Source: Hyphomonadaceae bacterium
GTDB taxonomy: Bacteria; Pseudomonadota; Alphaproteobacteria; Caulobacterales; Hyphomonadaceae
DNA length: 64,000 nt
Direction: 5' to 3'
NCBI GenBank assembly: GCA_022844345.1
Contig: JALHLU010000008.1
Location: forward strand, 1 to 64,000
Each line of letters begins with the position of its first letter. Positions within the stretch are counted from its first letter, which is position 1. Of the stretch, positions 43,901-51,878 are shown in pieces. A program made the translations under genes and the position numbers. The notes beneath the pieces were generated by a model, which ran no database searches, was not told where the DNA came from, and saw nothing but the letters and a program-made list of their open reading frames with translations.

Positions 43901-44005
43901 CACCAACAGTCGATCGACGCCGATCCCTTGCTGCGTAGCGAATGGCCGGTGGAGCGGGACGTCTGCGAAGGCGTGCCTGGCGTCGCGCCGCTGAAGCCGA
44001 CCTGA
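40901..44005 (+). CDS. TIR domain protein with membrane segment and WD40 propeller
   Basis: A 1034-residue protein. The N-terminal TIR-type domain (about 21-195) has AAFVSYSHADE at 22-32 and SRYVEEEI (100-107), with E106 in the position of the catalytic glutamate. A membrane helix follows at about 213-235 (TQLVAAGFAVLAAGAAIAGGMAWL), then a long Ala/Glu/Arg-rich coiled coil (about 240-320). From about 380 to 1000 there are WD40 units (GKDGIVRIWNADNG, SDDNVVRLWDVETG, TSVDGSARVWRVSDG). A membrane TIR sensor with a propeller for recognition is the natural inference. GGGGACACG precedes the start at 40901. The gene converges on mrp with 3 bases between stops. Confidence 0.85.
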   Translation: MADGAPGSQATTRNKAQGKRYAAFVSYSHADETIANWLHRRLEDYRIPAPLRRDGRRRIGKLFRDRVELSAAHDLGGEIRKALERSDALILLCSPRAAKSRYVEEEIRQFKERGGAERIFAVIVDGEPHAAGKPGRTADEECFPRALLYRVDETGALTSIPELNEPIAADVRTGRDGRENGALKLIAGLLGVGLDELVQREKQAERARRLRTQLVAAGFAVLAAGAAIAGGMAWLQGNLAEERRILAEAKTREAEANEQRAIKGEKDAEANAAEANRQRLEAERAATEREIQRALADANAAEATANARQARNTLHRFFTTRAWEWLDDGDLETAARYALAGARLSPANLSEYEAVLARVMHDTPEPQFTLRHDAEIQDVDFPGSRVIATGKDGIVRIWNADNGSEVRAFGIGERIRRTVVSSRGSHILTVGLLAARVNDGFTGDQLHVLSRPGHMIMDAGLSPEGLRAVTLGASGDVVVWSEGKVVHVLQDIAGKPEMVAFTPDGTRIVTAGGKSTPQIWDAATGARLFTLDAQKAKVLSVAFTPDNTRIVTASDDNVVRLWDVETGALLLSRPDQRGLRAAAPSPDRNSIATVNSQGVARLWRMDDPEYVWQVSGCYADELEFSRDGRWLTCLKRNADSLALADSRVLEAASGRGANLEGVSPAFSVLSDRVAIGSGDGAVRIFPLAGRRQASVDDTERQFGKGVFSPDGQGVLIAQSNAKVVVWDANFRNGRTLGDHGAPVTSAGFSPDGKYAVSTGGREARIWDADRPRLVASLAHDKNVTYAAFSPDSSLVVTTSVDGSARVWRVSDGALQQTVSHAVYGVYGVAFSPAARQFATAGADGHVRLWDFSGRQIRSFETPNAFASSVAFSPDGERILAGVDGDIRVWNVATGVLELSIAAGHDVVNSVAISRTGERILSAHLDGSVHVWESRNGRLIASLDNRGASNANAVFSSDDSRILASSRPGKVQLWDARRLTQTFSGGLAQNACNYLGEHRRFHQQSIDADPLLRSEWPVERDVCEGVPGVAPLKPT

Positions 44006-44008
44006 TGC

Positions 44009-45118
44009 CTACTCGAACACGATCCGCGGCGCGGGGTTGCTCGGCGCTGCTGCGATCGCTTCGCTCACCGCGTCGGCCAGAAGTCTGAACGCTTCCGCTG
44101 CCGTGCCGCTGCCCGTCGCAGCGGGCACGCCGTTGTCGCCACCCTCGCGCAGGGCAGGCAGGATGGGCAGCGCGCCGAGGAAGGGCACGCCGAGTTCGCC
44201 CGCCGTGCGCTCGGCGCCGCCCTGTCCGAAGATGTAGGCGCGCGAGCCGTCAGGCTGTTCGAACCACGCCATGTTCTCGATCACTCCCAGCACCGGCACG
44301 TGCGTCTTGCGGAACATGCCCACGCCCCGCCGCACATCCGCCAGCGCCACCTCCTGCGGCGTCGAGACGATCACCGCGCCATCCAGCGGCAGCTTCTGCA
44401 CCAGCGTCAGCTGCACTTCGCCCGTGCCCGGCGGCGTGTCGATGAAAAGGAGATCGAGATCGCCCCAGTCCGTGTCGTTGATCAGTTGCGTGACCGCCGA
44501 CATCACCATCGGCCCGCGCCATACCACGGCCTGGTCCGGATCGACGAGATAGCCGATCGACATGGTCGCCAGCCCATGCGCCATCACCGGCTGCATGCGC
44601 TTGCCCTTCACGTCCGGACGCACGCCCACCGTGCCCAGCATGGTGGGCAGGGAAGGACCGAACACATCCGCATCAAGCAGACCAACGCGCAGCCCGCTCT
44701 TCGCCGCCGCGACCGCAAGGTTGACCGCCACGGTCGACTTGCCAACGCCGCCCTTGGCGGAGGCCACCGCGATGATCCCGCGCGCCGGCCGCGTCACGCC
44801 GCTTGGCGCAGGCGCTGGCGGCTGGGGAATCGACACGGGCTTTGCCGCCGGAACGCTGCGCGCGCTTGTTGTCGCTTCGGCTGTCAGAACCGCCGTCACG
44901 GCGCTCACCCCGGCCACGCCGGCGGCAGCTTCTTCCGCCAACCGGCGCAACGGCTCGTCGGCCGCGCCGATGGCTGTCTCAATCACGAAGCCGACCTTGC
45001 CGTCGGCGCGCACCACCAGCCCCGCCACGCGGCCCGATGCGACAAGGCCCTTGCCCGTCGCGGGGTCGTTCACCGCGTCGAGAGCTGCGCGAACCTGGGT
45101 TTCGAGAGGCGAGGGCAT
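44009..45118 (-). CDS. Mrp/ApbC-type P-loop ATPase without cysteines
   Basis: A 369-residue protein with an N-terminal MIP18/DUF59-like domain (1-80), a Pro/Ala linker and a P-loop ATPase with ASAKGGVGKST (119-129), LLDADVFGPSLPTM and DTPPGTG. Mrp/ApbC proteins carry Fe-S clusters to targets, and many have a CxxC near ENM. Here ENMAWFEQPDGSRAYIFGQGGA has none, and no cysteine occurs anywhere in the protein, so it cannot hold a cluster through its own cysteines. Confidence 0.9.
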   Translation of the reverse strand: MPSPLETQVRAALDAVNDPATGKGLVASGRVAGLVVRADGKVGFVIETAIGAADEPLRRLAEEAAAGVAGVSAVTAVLTAEATTSARSVPAAKPVSIPQPPAPAPSGVTRPARGIIAVASAKGGVGKSTVAVNLAVAAAKSGLRVGLLDADVFGPSLPTMLGTVGVRPDVKGKRMQPVMAHGLATMSIGYLVDPDQAVVWRGPMVMSAVTQLINDTDWGDLDLLFIDTPPGTGEVQLTLVQKLPLDGAVIVSTPQEVALADVRRGVGMFRKTHVPVLGVIENMAWFEQPDGSRAYIFGQGGAERTAGELGVPFLGALPILPALREGGDNGVPAATGSGTAAEAFRLLADAVSEAIAAAPSNPAPRIVFE

Positions 45119-45151
45119 GCTGGCTCGTATGGCTGACGAGAGCCCTCGCTA

Positions 45152-46168
45152 TCAGACTTTCTTGCCGCCGCCAAAGCGGCGTGTCACGATCCGTCCCAGC
45201 CCGCCCAACACATAGGGCGCTTGCCGCACATCCTTCAGGATCACGCCCGCCGCGCCTGCCAGGTTCTTCCGCTTCAGCCGCGCCATGAAGTCGATCCACA
45301 CGATGCGCGAGCGCGTCGTGAACCGGTGTTTTTTCACCAGCCGCACGTCCGCCGCGCTCAGCCGGCCTGACGCCAGCAGGCGATCATCGCTCGCTTCGAG
45401 CGCCGCCAGATCGGTCCGGCCGTGGTTCAGCGACAGCGAATTGCCGCGCATCACGCTCACATATCCGGTCCAGGGGATCAGCCGCATCCGCGCCCCAAGG
45501 CTCAGCGCGCGCGCATAGAGATCATAGTCCTCGCCCAGCCGCATGCCCTCGTCATAGGCAAGGCCGTGCCGCTCCAGCATGGCCCGGCGCACAAGCGGCT
45601 TGAGGAAGCCCAGTTCGCGGCGCATGCGCGAGGCGCGGGTGATGTTGCTGTCGATAAAGAAGCGGAAATCCACGTCCACCGGCACGTTGTTATCCCGGAA
45701 CCACAGCGGCTTGCCCTCGGCTACCGGCTTTCCATCGGGCACCTGCATCAGGTCGTCGGCAAGCAGGTCGTAATCCTGGTCCGCCAACGCCAGCAGTTTG
45801 CCGAGCCGTCCCGGCTCCATGAAGTCGTCGCTGTCGAGAATGGCGATCCACGCCGCCGTGCTCTCCCGGATCGCAAGGTTGCGCGCCGCCGATGGTCCCG
45901 CATTGCGCTGCAGGCCTAGAATCTTCAGCCGACCCGAACGGTCATCCGCCACCATCGCCGCCCGGATCGTGGCGTCCCCGTCGCCAGAAGCATCGTCCAC
46001 CACCACCACTTCGGTCGCTTCCGGTTGGGCCAGGGCGGAGGCGACGGCGCGGCCGATCGTCCCTGCGGCGCGCCAGGCGGCGATCACGACCGTGACATCG
46101 CGCAGGCCCGGATTGGCTCCGGCGGCCGGCGCTGGCTGGTCAGGCGAAGGAGAGGGCGTTGCTGACAT
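45152..46168 (-). CDS. Family 2 glycosyltransferase
   Basis: A 338-residue GT-A enzyme. VTVVIAAWRAAGTIGRAVASAL begins the nucleotide-sugar domain, with VVVDDASGDGDAT and AWIAILDSDDFMEPGRL giving the two acidic motifs (the second is the metal-binding DxD). GEDYDLYARALSLGARM is the acceptor-side motif. Such enzymes add sugars to envelope polymers. Start at 46168 lacks a clear ribosome site; the extended frame begins with an unlikely sequence. Confidence 0.87.
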   Translation of the reverse strand: MSATPSPSPDQPAPAAGANPGLRDVTVVIAAWRAAGTIGRAVASALAQPEATEVVVVDDASGDGDATIRAAMVADDRSGRLKILGLQRNAGPSAARNLAIRESTAAWIAILDSDDFMEPGRLGKLLALADQDYDLLADDLMQVPDGKPVAEGKPLWFRDNNVPVDVDFRFFIDSNITRASRMRRELGFLKPLVRRAMLERHGLAYDEGMRLGEDYDLYARALSLGARMRLIPWTGYVSVMRGNSLSLNHGRTDLAALEASDDRLLASGRLSAADVRLVKKHRFTTRSRIVWIDFMARLKRKNLAGAAGVILKDVRQAPYVLGGLGRIVTRRFGGGKKV

Positions 46169-46409
46169 AGGCCGCAGGCGTGCAAGAAAGCCGCCAAAAC
46201 CAGAAGTTCTGGCTCTCTTGAAGTAATGAATGTTACTGGGCTTAAGCCTTGCAAAGAAACGTCGCTGCAGAATCACATCGACGTCAGGCTGATCTATAGT
46301 CGCGTTCCGCGCGAAACTGCCTTATCTGCCGCTCTTGAAGTGTCTTTAATGCGGGCTCAACTACTGGAGTTCACAAATCTCCAGATCTTGCGCGTAAGAG
46401 GAGGGGCTT

Positions 46410-47594
46410 ATGCCCTGGAATGACAACAAGGGCGGCGGTGGCGGCCCTTGGGGCGGCGGCGGCGGCAACAACGGCAACAACGGCGGCGAAAGCCCCTGGG
46501 GTAAGCCCCCCAGTGGTGGCTCCGGGGGCCCCGGCAAGCCTGGCGGCGGCGGTGGCGGCGGCAAGGACCGTCCCGATCTGGAAGAAACCCTGCGCCGCAT
46601 GCAGGAACGTTTCCGCCGCAAGGGCGGCTCCGGCGGCGGCAATGGCTCCGGCGGCGGCGGTTCTGGCCGCGGCGCGCGCGGCCTTGGCGTAACGGGCATC
46701 GTAATCATTCTGGCGCTGGCCGTCGTTGGCTGGGCGCTCACCGGCGTCTACCAGGTCGACGAACGCCAGCGCGCGGTCGTCCTGCGCTTCGGCACGTTCG
46801 CCCGCTTCGAGGAGCCCGGCTTCCGGCTCCGCCTGCCGAGCCCGATCGAGCAGCACTACATCGTCGAGGTGAACACCGAGAAACGTACGCCCATCGGCGG
46901 CGAGAACGAGCCCAACCTGATGCTTACCGGAGACGAGAACATCGTCGACATCGGTTTCGTCATCAACTGGCGCATCTATGATCCGAACAAATACCTCTTC
47001 AACATCGTCGACGAGACCGGCGGCCGCAACGAGCTGATCGAACAGATCGGCGAGAGCGCCATGCGCGAAGTCGTCGGCACCTCTGCCTTCGAGCCGATCA
47101 CCACCGGCGACCGTACGGGCGTCGAGGCGCGTGTCCGGGCGCTGATGCAGCAGACGCTGAACAACTATGACTCGGGTGTCGAGATCATTTCGATCGCCAT
47201 CGGCAACGCCACCGCCCCAGAGGAAGTCGCGGCCGTTCAGCGCGACGTCTCCAGCGCCGAGCAGAACAAGGCCAAGCGTGAAGCCGACGCCATCGCCCAC
47301 CGCAACCGCGTTGTGCCCGAAGCCGAAGGACGCGCGCGCGCCATCCTTCAGGAAGCGGAAGGCTACAAGGCGGCCGTGGTCGCCGAGGCGAAGGGCGCCG
47401 CCGACGCGTTCAACCTCATCTATGAAGAGTATCGGGCCGCTCCGCGCGTCACGCGCGAGCGCATGTTCCTCGAGATGATGGAAAAGGTGCTCGGCCGCAC
47501 CGACAACACGATCATCGACAGCAAGTCCGGCGCAGTGCCGATCCTTCCGCTCGACCAGTTGCGCGGCCGCCAGCCGACGCCTCAGGGGCAATAG
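46410..47594 (+). CDS. hflK: FtsH modulator subunit HflK
   Basis: A 394-residue protein. The N-terminus is extremely Gly-rich (about 8-90), then a single membrane helix (VTGIVIILALAVVGWALTGV), followed by the SPFH/prohibitin domain: VDERQRAVVLRFGTFARFEEPGF. With HflC it forms a periplasmic cage around the FtsH protease and limits its activity. GAGGGGC precedes the ATG. Its stop is two bases before hflC. Confidence 0.95.
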   Translation: MPWNDNKGGGGGPWGGGGGNNGNNGGESPWGKPPSGGSGGPGKPGGGGGGGKDRPDLEETLRRMQERFRRKGGSGGGNGSGGGGSGRGARGLGVTGIVIILALAVVGWALTGVYQVDERQRAVVLRFGTFARFEEPGFRLRLPSPIEQHYIVEVNTEKRTPIGGENEPNLMLTGDENIVDIGFVINWRIYDPNKYLFNIVDETGGRNELIEQIGESAMREVVGTSAFEPITTGDRTGVEARVRALMQQTLNNYDSGVEIISIAIGNATAPEEVAAVQRDVSSAEQNKAKREADAIAHRNRVVPEAEGRARAILQEAEGYKAAVVAEAKGAADAFNLIYEEYRAAPRVTRERMFLEMMEKVLGRTDNTIIDSKSGAVPILPLDQLRGRQPTPQGQ

Positions 47595-47596
47595 TC

Positions 47597-48490
47597 ATGC
47601 AACGCACCCTCATCATCATTGGCGCCGTCGCCGCAGTCCTGCTGCTGGTCCTCGCCAACGCGCTTTACATCGTGCCGATCGACAAGCAGGCGATCGTCAT
47701 CCGCTTCGGCTCGGCCCAGTACACCGTGAATGCGACCGAGAAGAGCGAGCTGCCGAACTACGGCGCGGGTCTGCACCTCAAGATGCCGCTGTTCGACGAC
47801 ATCCGCTTCTATGAAAAACGCAACCAGGGCTATGACCTGGATGCGGCGGAAGTCATTGCCAGCGACCAGCAGCGCCTCAACGTCGACGCCATCGCGCGCT
47901 GGCGTATCAAGAATCCGCTGCAGTTCTTCCGCGCCGCCGGTTCGGAATCCAACGGCGTCCAGCAGCTGGGTCTTCGCTTTACGGCGGCCCTGCGCGGCGA
48001 ACTCGGCAAGGTCAGCCAGCCCGACATCATTTCGGGTCAGCGCGCCACGCTGATGCAACGCGTGCGCACGGCGCTGCAGGCCCAGATGAACACGCTTGGC
48101 GTCGAGATCATCGACGTCCGCATCCGCCAGGCCGACCTGCCGGAAGCCAACTCCCAGCGTGTCTATGAGCGCATGAAGTCGCAGCTCCAGCAGAAGATCA
48201 GCCAGTACAACGCCGAAGGCGAAGGTCTCTTCGCCTCGATCACGGCGGAAGCTGACGCCCAGGCGCGGGTTATCGTCGCCGAAGCGAACCAGCAGGGCCA
48301 GCGGATCAAGGGTGAAGGCGACGCCGAACGAAGCAAGATCTTTGCGTCCGCCTACAGCAAGGACGCGGAGTTCTATGGCTTCTATCGTTCACTGGAAGCC
48401 TACGACAAGTCGATCAAGACAGGCACGCCCTTCGTGCTCTCGCCCGACAGCGACTTCTTCAAATACTTCGGCAACAAGGACGGCCGCTAA
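47597..48490 (+). CDS. hflC: FtsH modulator subunit HflC
   Basis: A 297-residue SPFH-domain protein with an N-terminal membrane helix (LIIIGAVAAVLLLVLANALY), then VPIDKQAIVIRFGSAQY and the typical SDQQRLNVDAIARWRIKNPLQFFRA. Partner of HflK; the genes are separated by two bases and certainly co-transcribed. A terminator follows. Confidence 0.95.
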   Translation: MQRTLIIIGAVAAVLLLVLANALYIVPIDKQAIVIRFGSAQYTVNATEKSELPNYGAGLHLKMPLFDDIRFYEKRNQGYDLDAAEVIASDQQRLNVDAIARWRIKNPLQFFRAAGSESNGVQQLGLRFTAALRGELGKVSQPDIISGQRATLMQRVRTALQAQMNTLGVEIIDVRIRQADLPEANSQRVYERMKSQLQQKISQYNAEGEGLFASITAEADAQARVIVAEANQQGQRIKGEGDAERSKIFASAYSKDAEFYGFYRSLEAYDKSIKTGTPFVLSPDSDFFKYFGNKDGR

Positions 48491-48516
48491 GGCCTCCACG
48501 CCAGGCGACACTCGAA

Positions 48517-48550
48517 CAGGCCCGCGCAACCCGCGGGCCTGTTTGCGTTT
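48517..48550 (+). terminator. Terminator of hflKC
   Basis: A perfect 10-bp CAGGCCCGCG/CGCGGGCCTG stem with a 5-base loop, followed by TTTGCGTTT. Confidence 0.85.
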
Positions 48551-48554
48551 GGCT

Positions 48555-49022
48555 TCAAGGCTGGCGTGAATCCTTCGCCTCTTCCGGCAGCGCGTCGAAC
48601 TGCGCGCGGCCCATCATCGAATGCGCGACGATGACCCATTCATCGTCCTCATTCTCCGCCAGCACGATCGTGTAGACGTCGCCGCGCTCCGTCGCCGCCA
48701 CTTTCACGATGGCGTCGCCCCCGTCATAGCGCGGCCCCTCGATCCGGCCGGCCTCCGCCGCCAGCAGCGCGACCATGTCCGGGGCAAAGATCGCCTCATA
48801 CTCAGGACTGCCGGGCCCGCCTGTCAGCGCCGCCGCGATCGCTTCGATGTTCACCGCATCGTTGAGCGGGAGCATGCGTTGCAGGTCCCTGGCGTTGAAC
48901 GCCTCGACGAAGGCGCGCGCGACAGACGCCGGATCCTTGCGGTCCGGCTCCATCGCCCCGCCGCCGCACGCCGCCAGCAGCAGCGCGCAGGCGAATGCCG
49001 CGAGGGTTCTCAGCTGAGCCAT
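48555..49022 (-). CDS. Lipoprotein of unknown function
   Basis: A 155-residue lipoprotein: MAQLRTLAAFACALLLAACGGG, lipobox LAAC. The mature part is an alpha/beta domain of NTF2-like length (VARAFVEAFNARDLQRML and ERGDVYTIVLAENEDDEWVIVAHSMMG), perhaps a DUF4878-type domain. Its start lies 13 bases inside the end of ald, so it is probably translated from the ald transcript. Confidence 0.75.
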   Translation of the reverse strand: MAQLRTLAAFACALLLAACGGGAMEPDRKDPASVARAFVEAFNARDLQRMLPLNDAVNIEAIAAALTGGPGSPEYEAIFAPDMVALLAAEAGRIEGPRYDGGDAIVKVAATERGDVYTIVLAENEDDEWVIVAHSMMGRAQFDALPEEAKDSRQP

Positions 49023-50122
49023 GCCGGCTTGCCAAACGGCAGGTCGAGATCGTGCGCCACTGCTTCGTGTGTGATCATGCCCTCGGCGACGTTGAGGCCC
49101 ATGGCGAGATGCTTGTCCGCCTTCAACGCCGCTTTCGTGCCCTTGTTCGCAATGTCGAGCGCGAAGGGCAGGGTGACGTTGTTGAGCGCGTAGGTGGACG
49201 TGCGCGGCACAGCGCCCGGCATGTTGGCGACGCAATAATGCAGGATGCCGTCGACCTCGTAGATCGGATCGTTGTGCGTCGTTGGCCGCGATGTCTCGAA
49301 GCAACCGCCCTGGTCGATGGAGATGTCCACCAGCACCGCGCCCGGCCGCATCTGTTTCAGGTGCGCGCGCGTGACCAGCTTGGGCGCTGCAGCGCCCGGG
49401 ATGAGAACCGCGCCGATCACCAGATCAGCCTCGATCACCGCGCGATCAATTGCCGCCTGCGTGGCATAGACCGTGTCCACCGCGCCGGCGAACTGCACAT
49501 CAAGCTCCTCAAGGCGCGGCATCGAGCGGTCGAACACCGTGACGTTCGCCCGCGCGCCATTGGCCATCTCGGCCGCATGTACGCCGGCAACGCCGCCGCC
49601 GAGGATCACCACATTCGCCGGCGGCACGCCGGGCACGCCGCCCAGCAGAAGTCCGCGCCCGCGCTGCGTCTTCATCAGCGCATAGGCGCCGACATTGATC
49701 GACATCCGCCCCGCCACCTGGCTCATCGGCTGCAGCAGCGGAAGGCGGCCTGCATTGTTGGTCACCGTCTCGTAGGCGATGCACGTCGCGCCCGATTTCA
49801 TCAGCGCTTCGGCCTGCGGCTTGTCGGCGGCAAGGTGGAGATAGGTGAACAGCGTGTGGTGTGGTCCCAGCATCGCGCACTCGACCGGCTGCGGCTCCTT
49901 CACCTTCACGATCATCTCGGCTTCGCCGAACACGGCCGCCGCCGTCGGCAGGATTTTCGCGCCAACCTTGGCGTAGGCGTCGTCCGGCGCGGCAAGGCCC
50001 GACCCGGCATTGGTCTCGACGACGACTTCATGCCCCGCGCGAACCAGCTCCCCGACGCTCTCCGGCGTCAGGCCAACGCGGTATTCCTGCGTCTTGATTT
50101 CCTTAGGAACGCCGATTCTCAT
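49010..50122 (-). CDS. ald: Alanine dehydrogenase
   Basis: A 370-residue NAD-dependent enzyme interconverting alanine and pyruvate plus ammonia. MRIGVPKEIKTQEYRVGLTP is the family N-terminus, MIVKVKEPQ holds the substrate lysine, YLHLAADK the catalytic histidine, and VVILGGGVAGVHAAEMA the dinucleotide site. Hexameric, cytoplasmic. GAGGAGATC precedes the ATG. Confidence 0.96.
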   Translation of the reverse strand: MRIGVPKEIKTQEYRVGLTPESVGELVRAGHEVVVETNAGSGLAAPDDAYAKVGAKILPTAAAVFGEAEMIVKVKEPQPVECAMLGPHHTLFTYLHLAADKPQAEALMKSGATCIAYETVTNNAGRLPLLQPMSQVAGRMSINVGAYALMKTQRGRGLLLGGVPGVPPANVVILGGGVAGVHAAEMANGARANVTVFDRSMPRLEELDVQFAGAVDTVYATQAAIDRAVIEADLVIGAVLIPGAAAPKLVTRAHLKQMRPGAVLVDISIDQGGCFETSRPTTHNDPIYEVDGILHYCVANMPGAVPRTSTYALNNVTLPFALDIANKGTKAALKADKHLAMGLNVAEGMITHEAVAHDLDLPFGKPAWLS

Positions 50123-50188
50123 GCCGATCTCCTCAATCTTCTGGGTGGCTTATGCCAGAAGCGGGGCGATCTGCGCCAGAGCTTTGCG

Positions 50189-51157
50189 TCAGGGGGTCTG
50201 TGCTGGCGCCAGCTTGCTGAGGTAGGCTCGCAAATCCCTCACAGTCTCGTCCGGCAACTGTTCCATCGGCAGGTGCCCGCCTTCGGGATAGGTCACCAGC
50301 TGCGCCCCCGGTATCGCGGCCGCAATCGCACGTGCGTCTTCCACGGGGATCAGCTTGTCCTGCTCGCCTGACATCACCAGCACCGGCACGCTGATCTTCG
50401 CGAAGTCCGCCGGCGTCCACGGCGTGTCGGGGCCGGAGCGCTGTGTCAGCAGGATGTCGCGATGCCCTTCGCCCATGGCGAGGTTGGCGTAGCGCGCGAC
50501 GACGTCGTCCGTCACCAGCGTCTCGTCGAGATAGGCGTCCTTCAGTCCGCCGCCCACGAACATGTTCACGTCGAACATCTTCAGGATGAAACGCCCGAAG
50601 CCGTTGTTGAGCAGTGCGAACGCACCCGGCGGTCCTCCTCGCTCGTCGCCTTCCTCGCCCGGCCATCCGGCGGCGTCGACCAGCACAAGCGCCTCGAGCC
50701 GCGCGGGGTTCTTCATCGCGTACGACAGCGACACAGCCCCGCCCATCGAATTGCCCGCCAGCACAAACCGATCGAGGCCCGCATGATCCGCCAGCTTGCC
50801 GACCAGCGCCGCATTGCGATCGAGCGATGACTGATAGTCCTTCGGCGCCAGCGTCAGTCCATGTCCGGGCAGGTCGATCGCGATGATGCGATACTCCTCG
50901 TCCAGCCGCTCCACCCACGGCCGCCACGCATGCACCGAGGCGGCAAAGCCATGCACGAGGATCAGGGTGCGCCCGTCCGCCTTGCCCTCCTCGGTGTAGT
51001 GGACGACCAGCCCGGGTTCCGGCTCGAACGTGTGCGAGGAGGGCAGGCCGTAGGTGAGCCGCAGCTCAGTCATCGGAATTTCGCGCCCGGCGCACCCGGC
51101 CAGGATCAGGCAGGCGCCCAGCATTCCGCTAACGGCAGGTTTGAGAGCCACGTTCAT
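50189..51157 (-). CDS. Lipid-anchored alpha/beta hydrolase
   Basis: A 322-residue protein. The signal peptide ends in ILAGC. The hydrolase has LVHGFAASVHAW (oxyanion loop), the nucleophile elbow AGNSMGGAVSL, GEQDKLIP with the acid and GGHLPMEQLP with the histidine. Substrate unknown. Start ATG at 51157 (AGGA upstream) or 51166. Confidence 0.87.
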   Translation of the reverse strand: MNVALKPAVSGMLGACLILAGCAGREIPMTELRLTYGLPSSHTFEPEPGLVVHYTEEGKADGRTLILVHGFAASVHAWRPWVERLDEEYRIIAIDLPGHGLTLAPKDYQSSLDRNAALVGKLADHAGLDRFVLAGNSMGGAVSLSYAMKNPARLEALVLVDAAGWPGEEGDERGGPPGAFALLNNGFGRFILKMFDVNMFVGGGLKDAYLDETLVTDDVVARYANLAMGEGHRDILLTQRSGPDTPWTPADFAKISVPVLVMSGEQDKLIPVEDARAIAAAIPGAQLVTYPEGGHLPMEQLPDETVRDLRAYLSKLAPAQTP

Positions 51158-51302
51158 GTCGCACATCCTGCTACCGCTTGGTCCACGGCGCCAGTACGCA
51201 AAACCCCGCCGTCTGGATCGCGTGCGGCAACGCGGCGCGGAGGCGCCCCGGCTGAATGCGCTAGGCTCATGAATGGCTGGATTGATAAGGGGGAGCAGCC
51301 TG

Positions 51303-51875
51303 ATGTCGCCAGGCCATGTCGCGCCCTTGCAGGCCGTGCTCGCTGATCGCCCACTTATCTGGCGTATCCTGCTTGTCGTGGCGGGAAGCTGGATGATGGC
51401 GCTGTCGTCGTGGATTTCCGCGCCGATGTATCCCGTGCCGATGACCATGCAGAGCTTCTTCGTCATGACGTTTGCCGGCGTCGCAGGCGCGCGCTTTGCC
51501 GCCGCCATCGTGCTGACCTGGCTGGCGCAGGCCGCGCTCGGGGCGCCCTTCCTCGCCGACGGCGCGGGAGGCCTCGCCGTGTTCGAGGGACCAACGTCGG
51601 GCTATCTCGCGGGTTTCCTGATCGCAGCGTTCGCCTGCGGCTGGCTCATCGAGCGCCCCGCCATGCGCGGCTGGCTGCCGATGTTCGTGATCTTCATGCT
51701 CGGCCACGCGCTGATCCTTGCGCTTGGATGGGCGCGCCTCTCGATCATCACCGGCCCGCTTGCGGCATGGGAAACCGGCGTCGCCCCCTTCCTGATCGGC
51801 AGCGTCCTCAAGACCTTGATGGCTGTCGTTGCGGTAAAGCTCCTCGAACCGATGATACGTTCGCTGGAGCGCTGA
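51303..51875 (+). CDS. bioY: Biotin transporter BioY
   Basis: A 190-residue membrane protein, the substrate-binding S unit of an ECF biotin transporter. Six helices; the family signature is PVPMTMQSFFVMTFAGVAGARF with PTSGYLAGFLIAAFACGWL. No ECF ATPase genes are next to it, so BioY may act alone or share a module. GGGGGAGC precedes the start at 51303. Confidence 0.93.
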   Translation: MSPGHVAPLQAVLADRPLIWRILLVVAGSWMMALSSWISAPMYPVPMTMQSFFVMTFAGVAGARFAAAIVLTWLAQAALGAPFLADGAGGLAVFEGPTSGYLAGFLIAAFACGWLIERPAMRGWLPMFVIFMLGHALILALGWARLSIITGPLAAWETGVAPFLIGSVLKTLMAVVAVKLLEPMIRSLER

Positions 51876-51878
51876 ACC

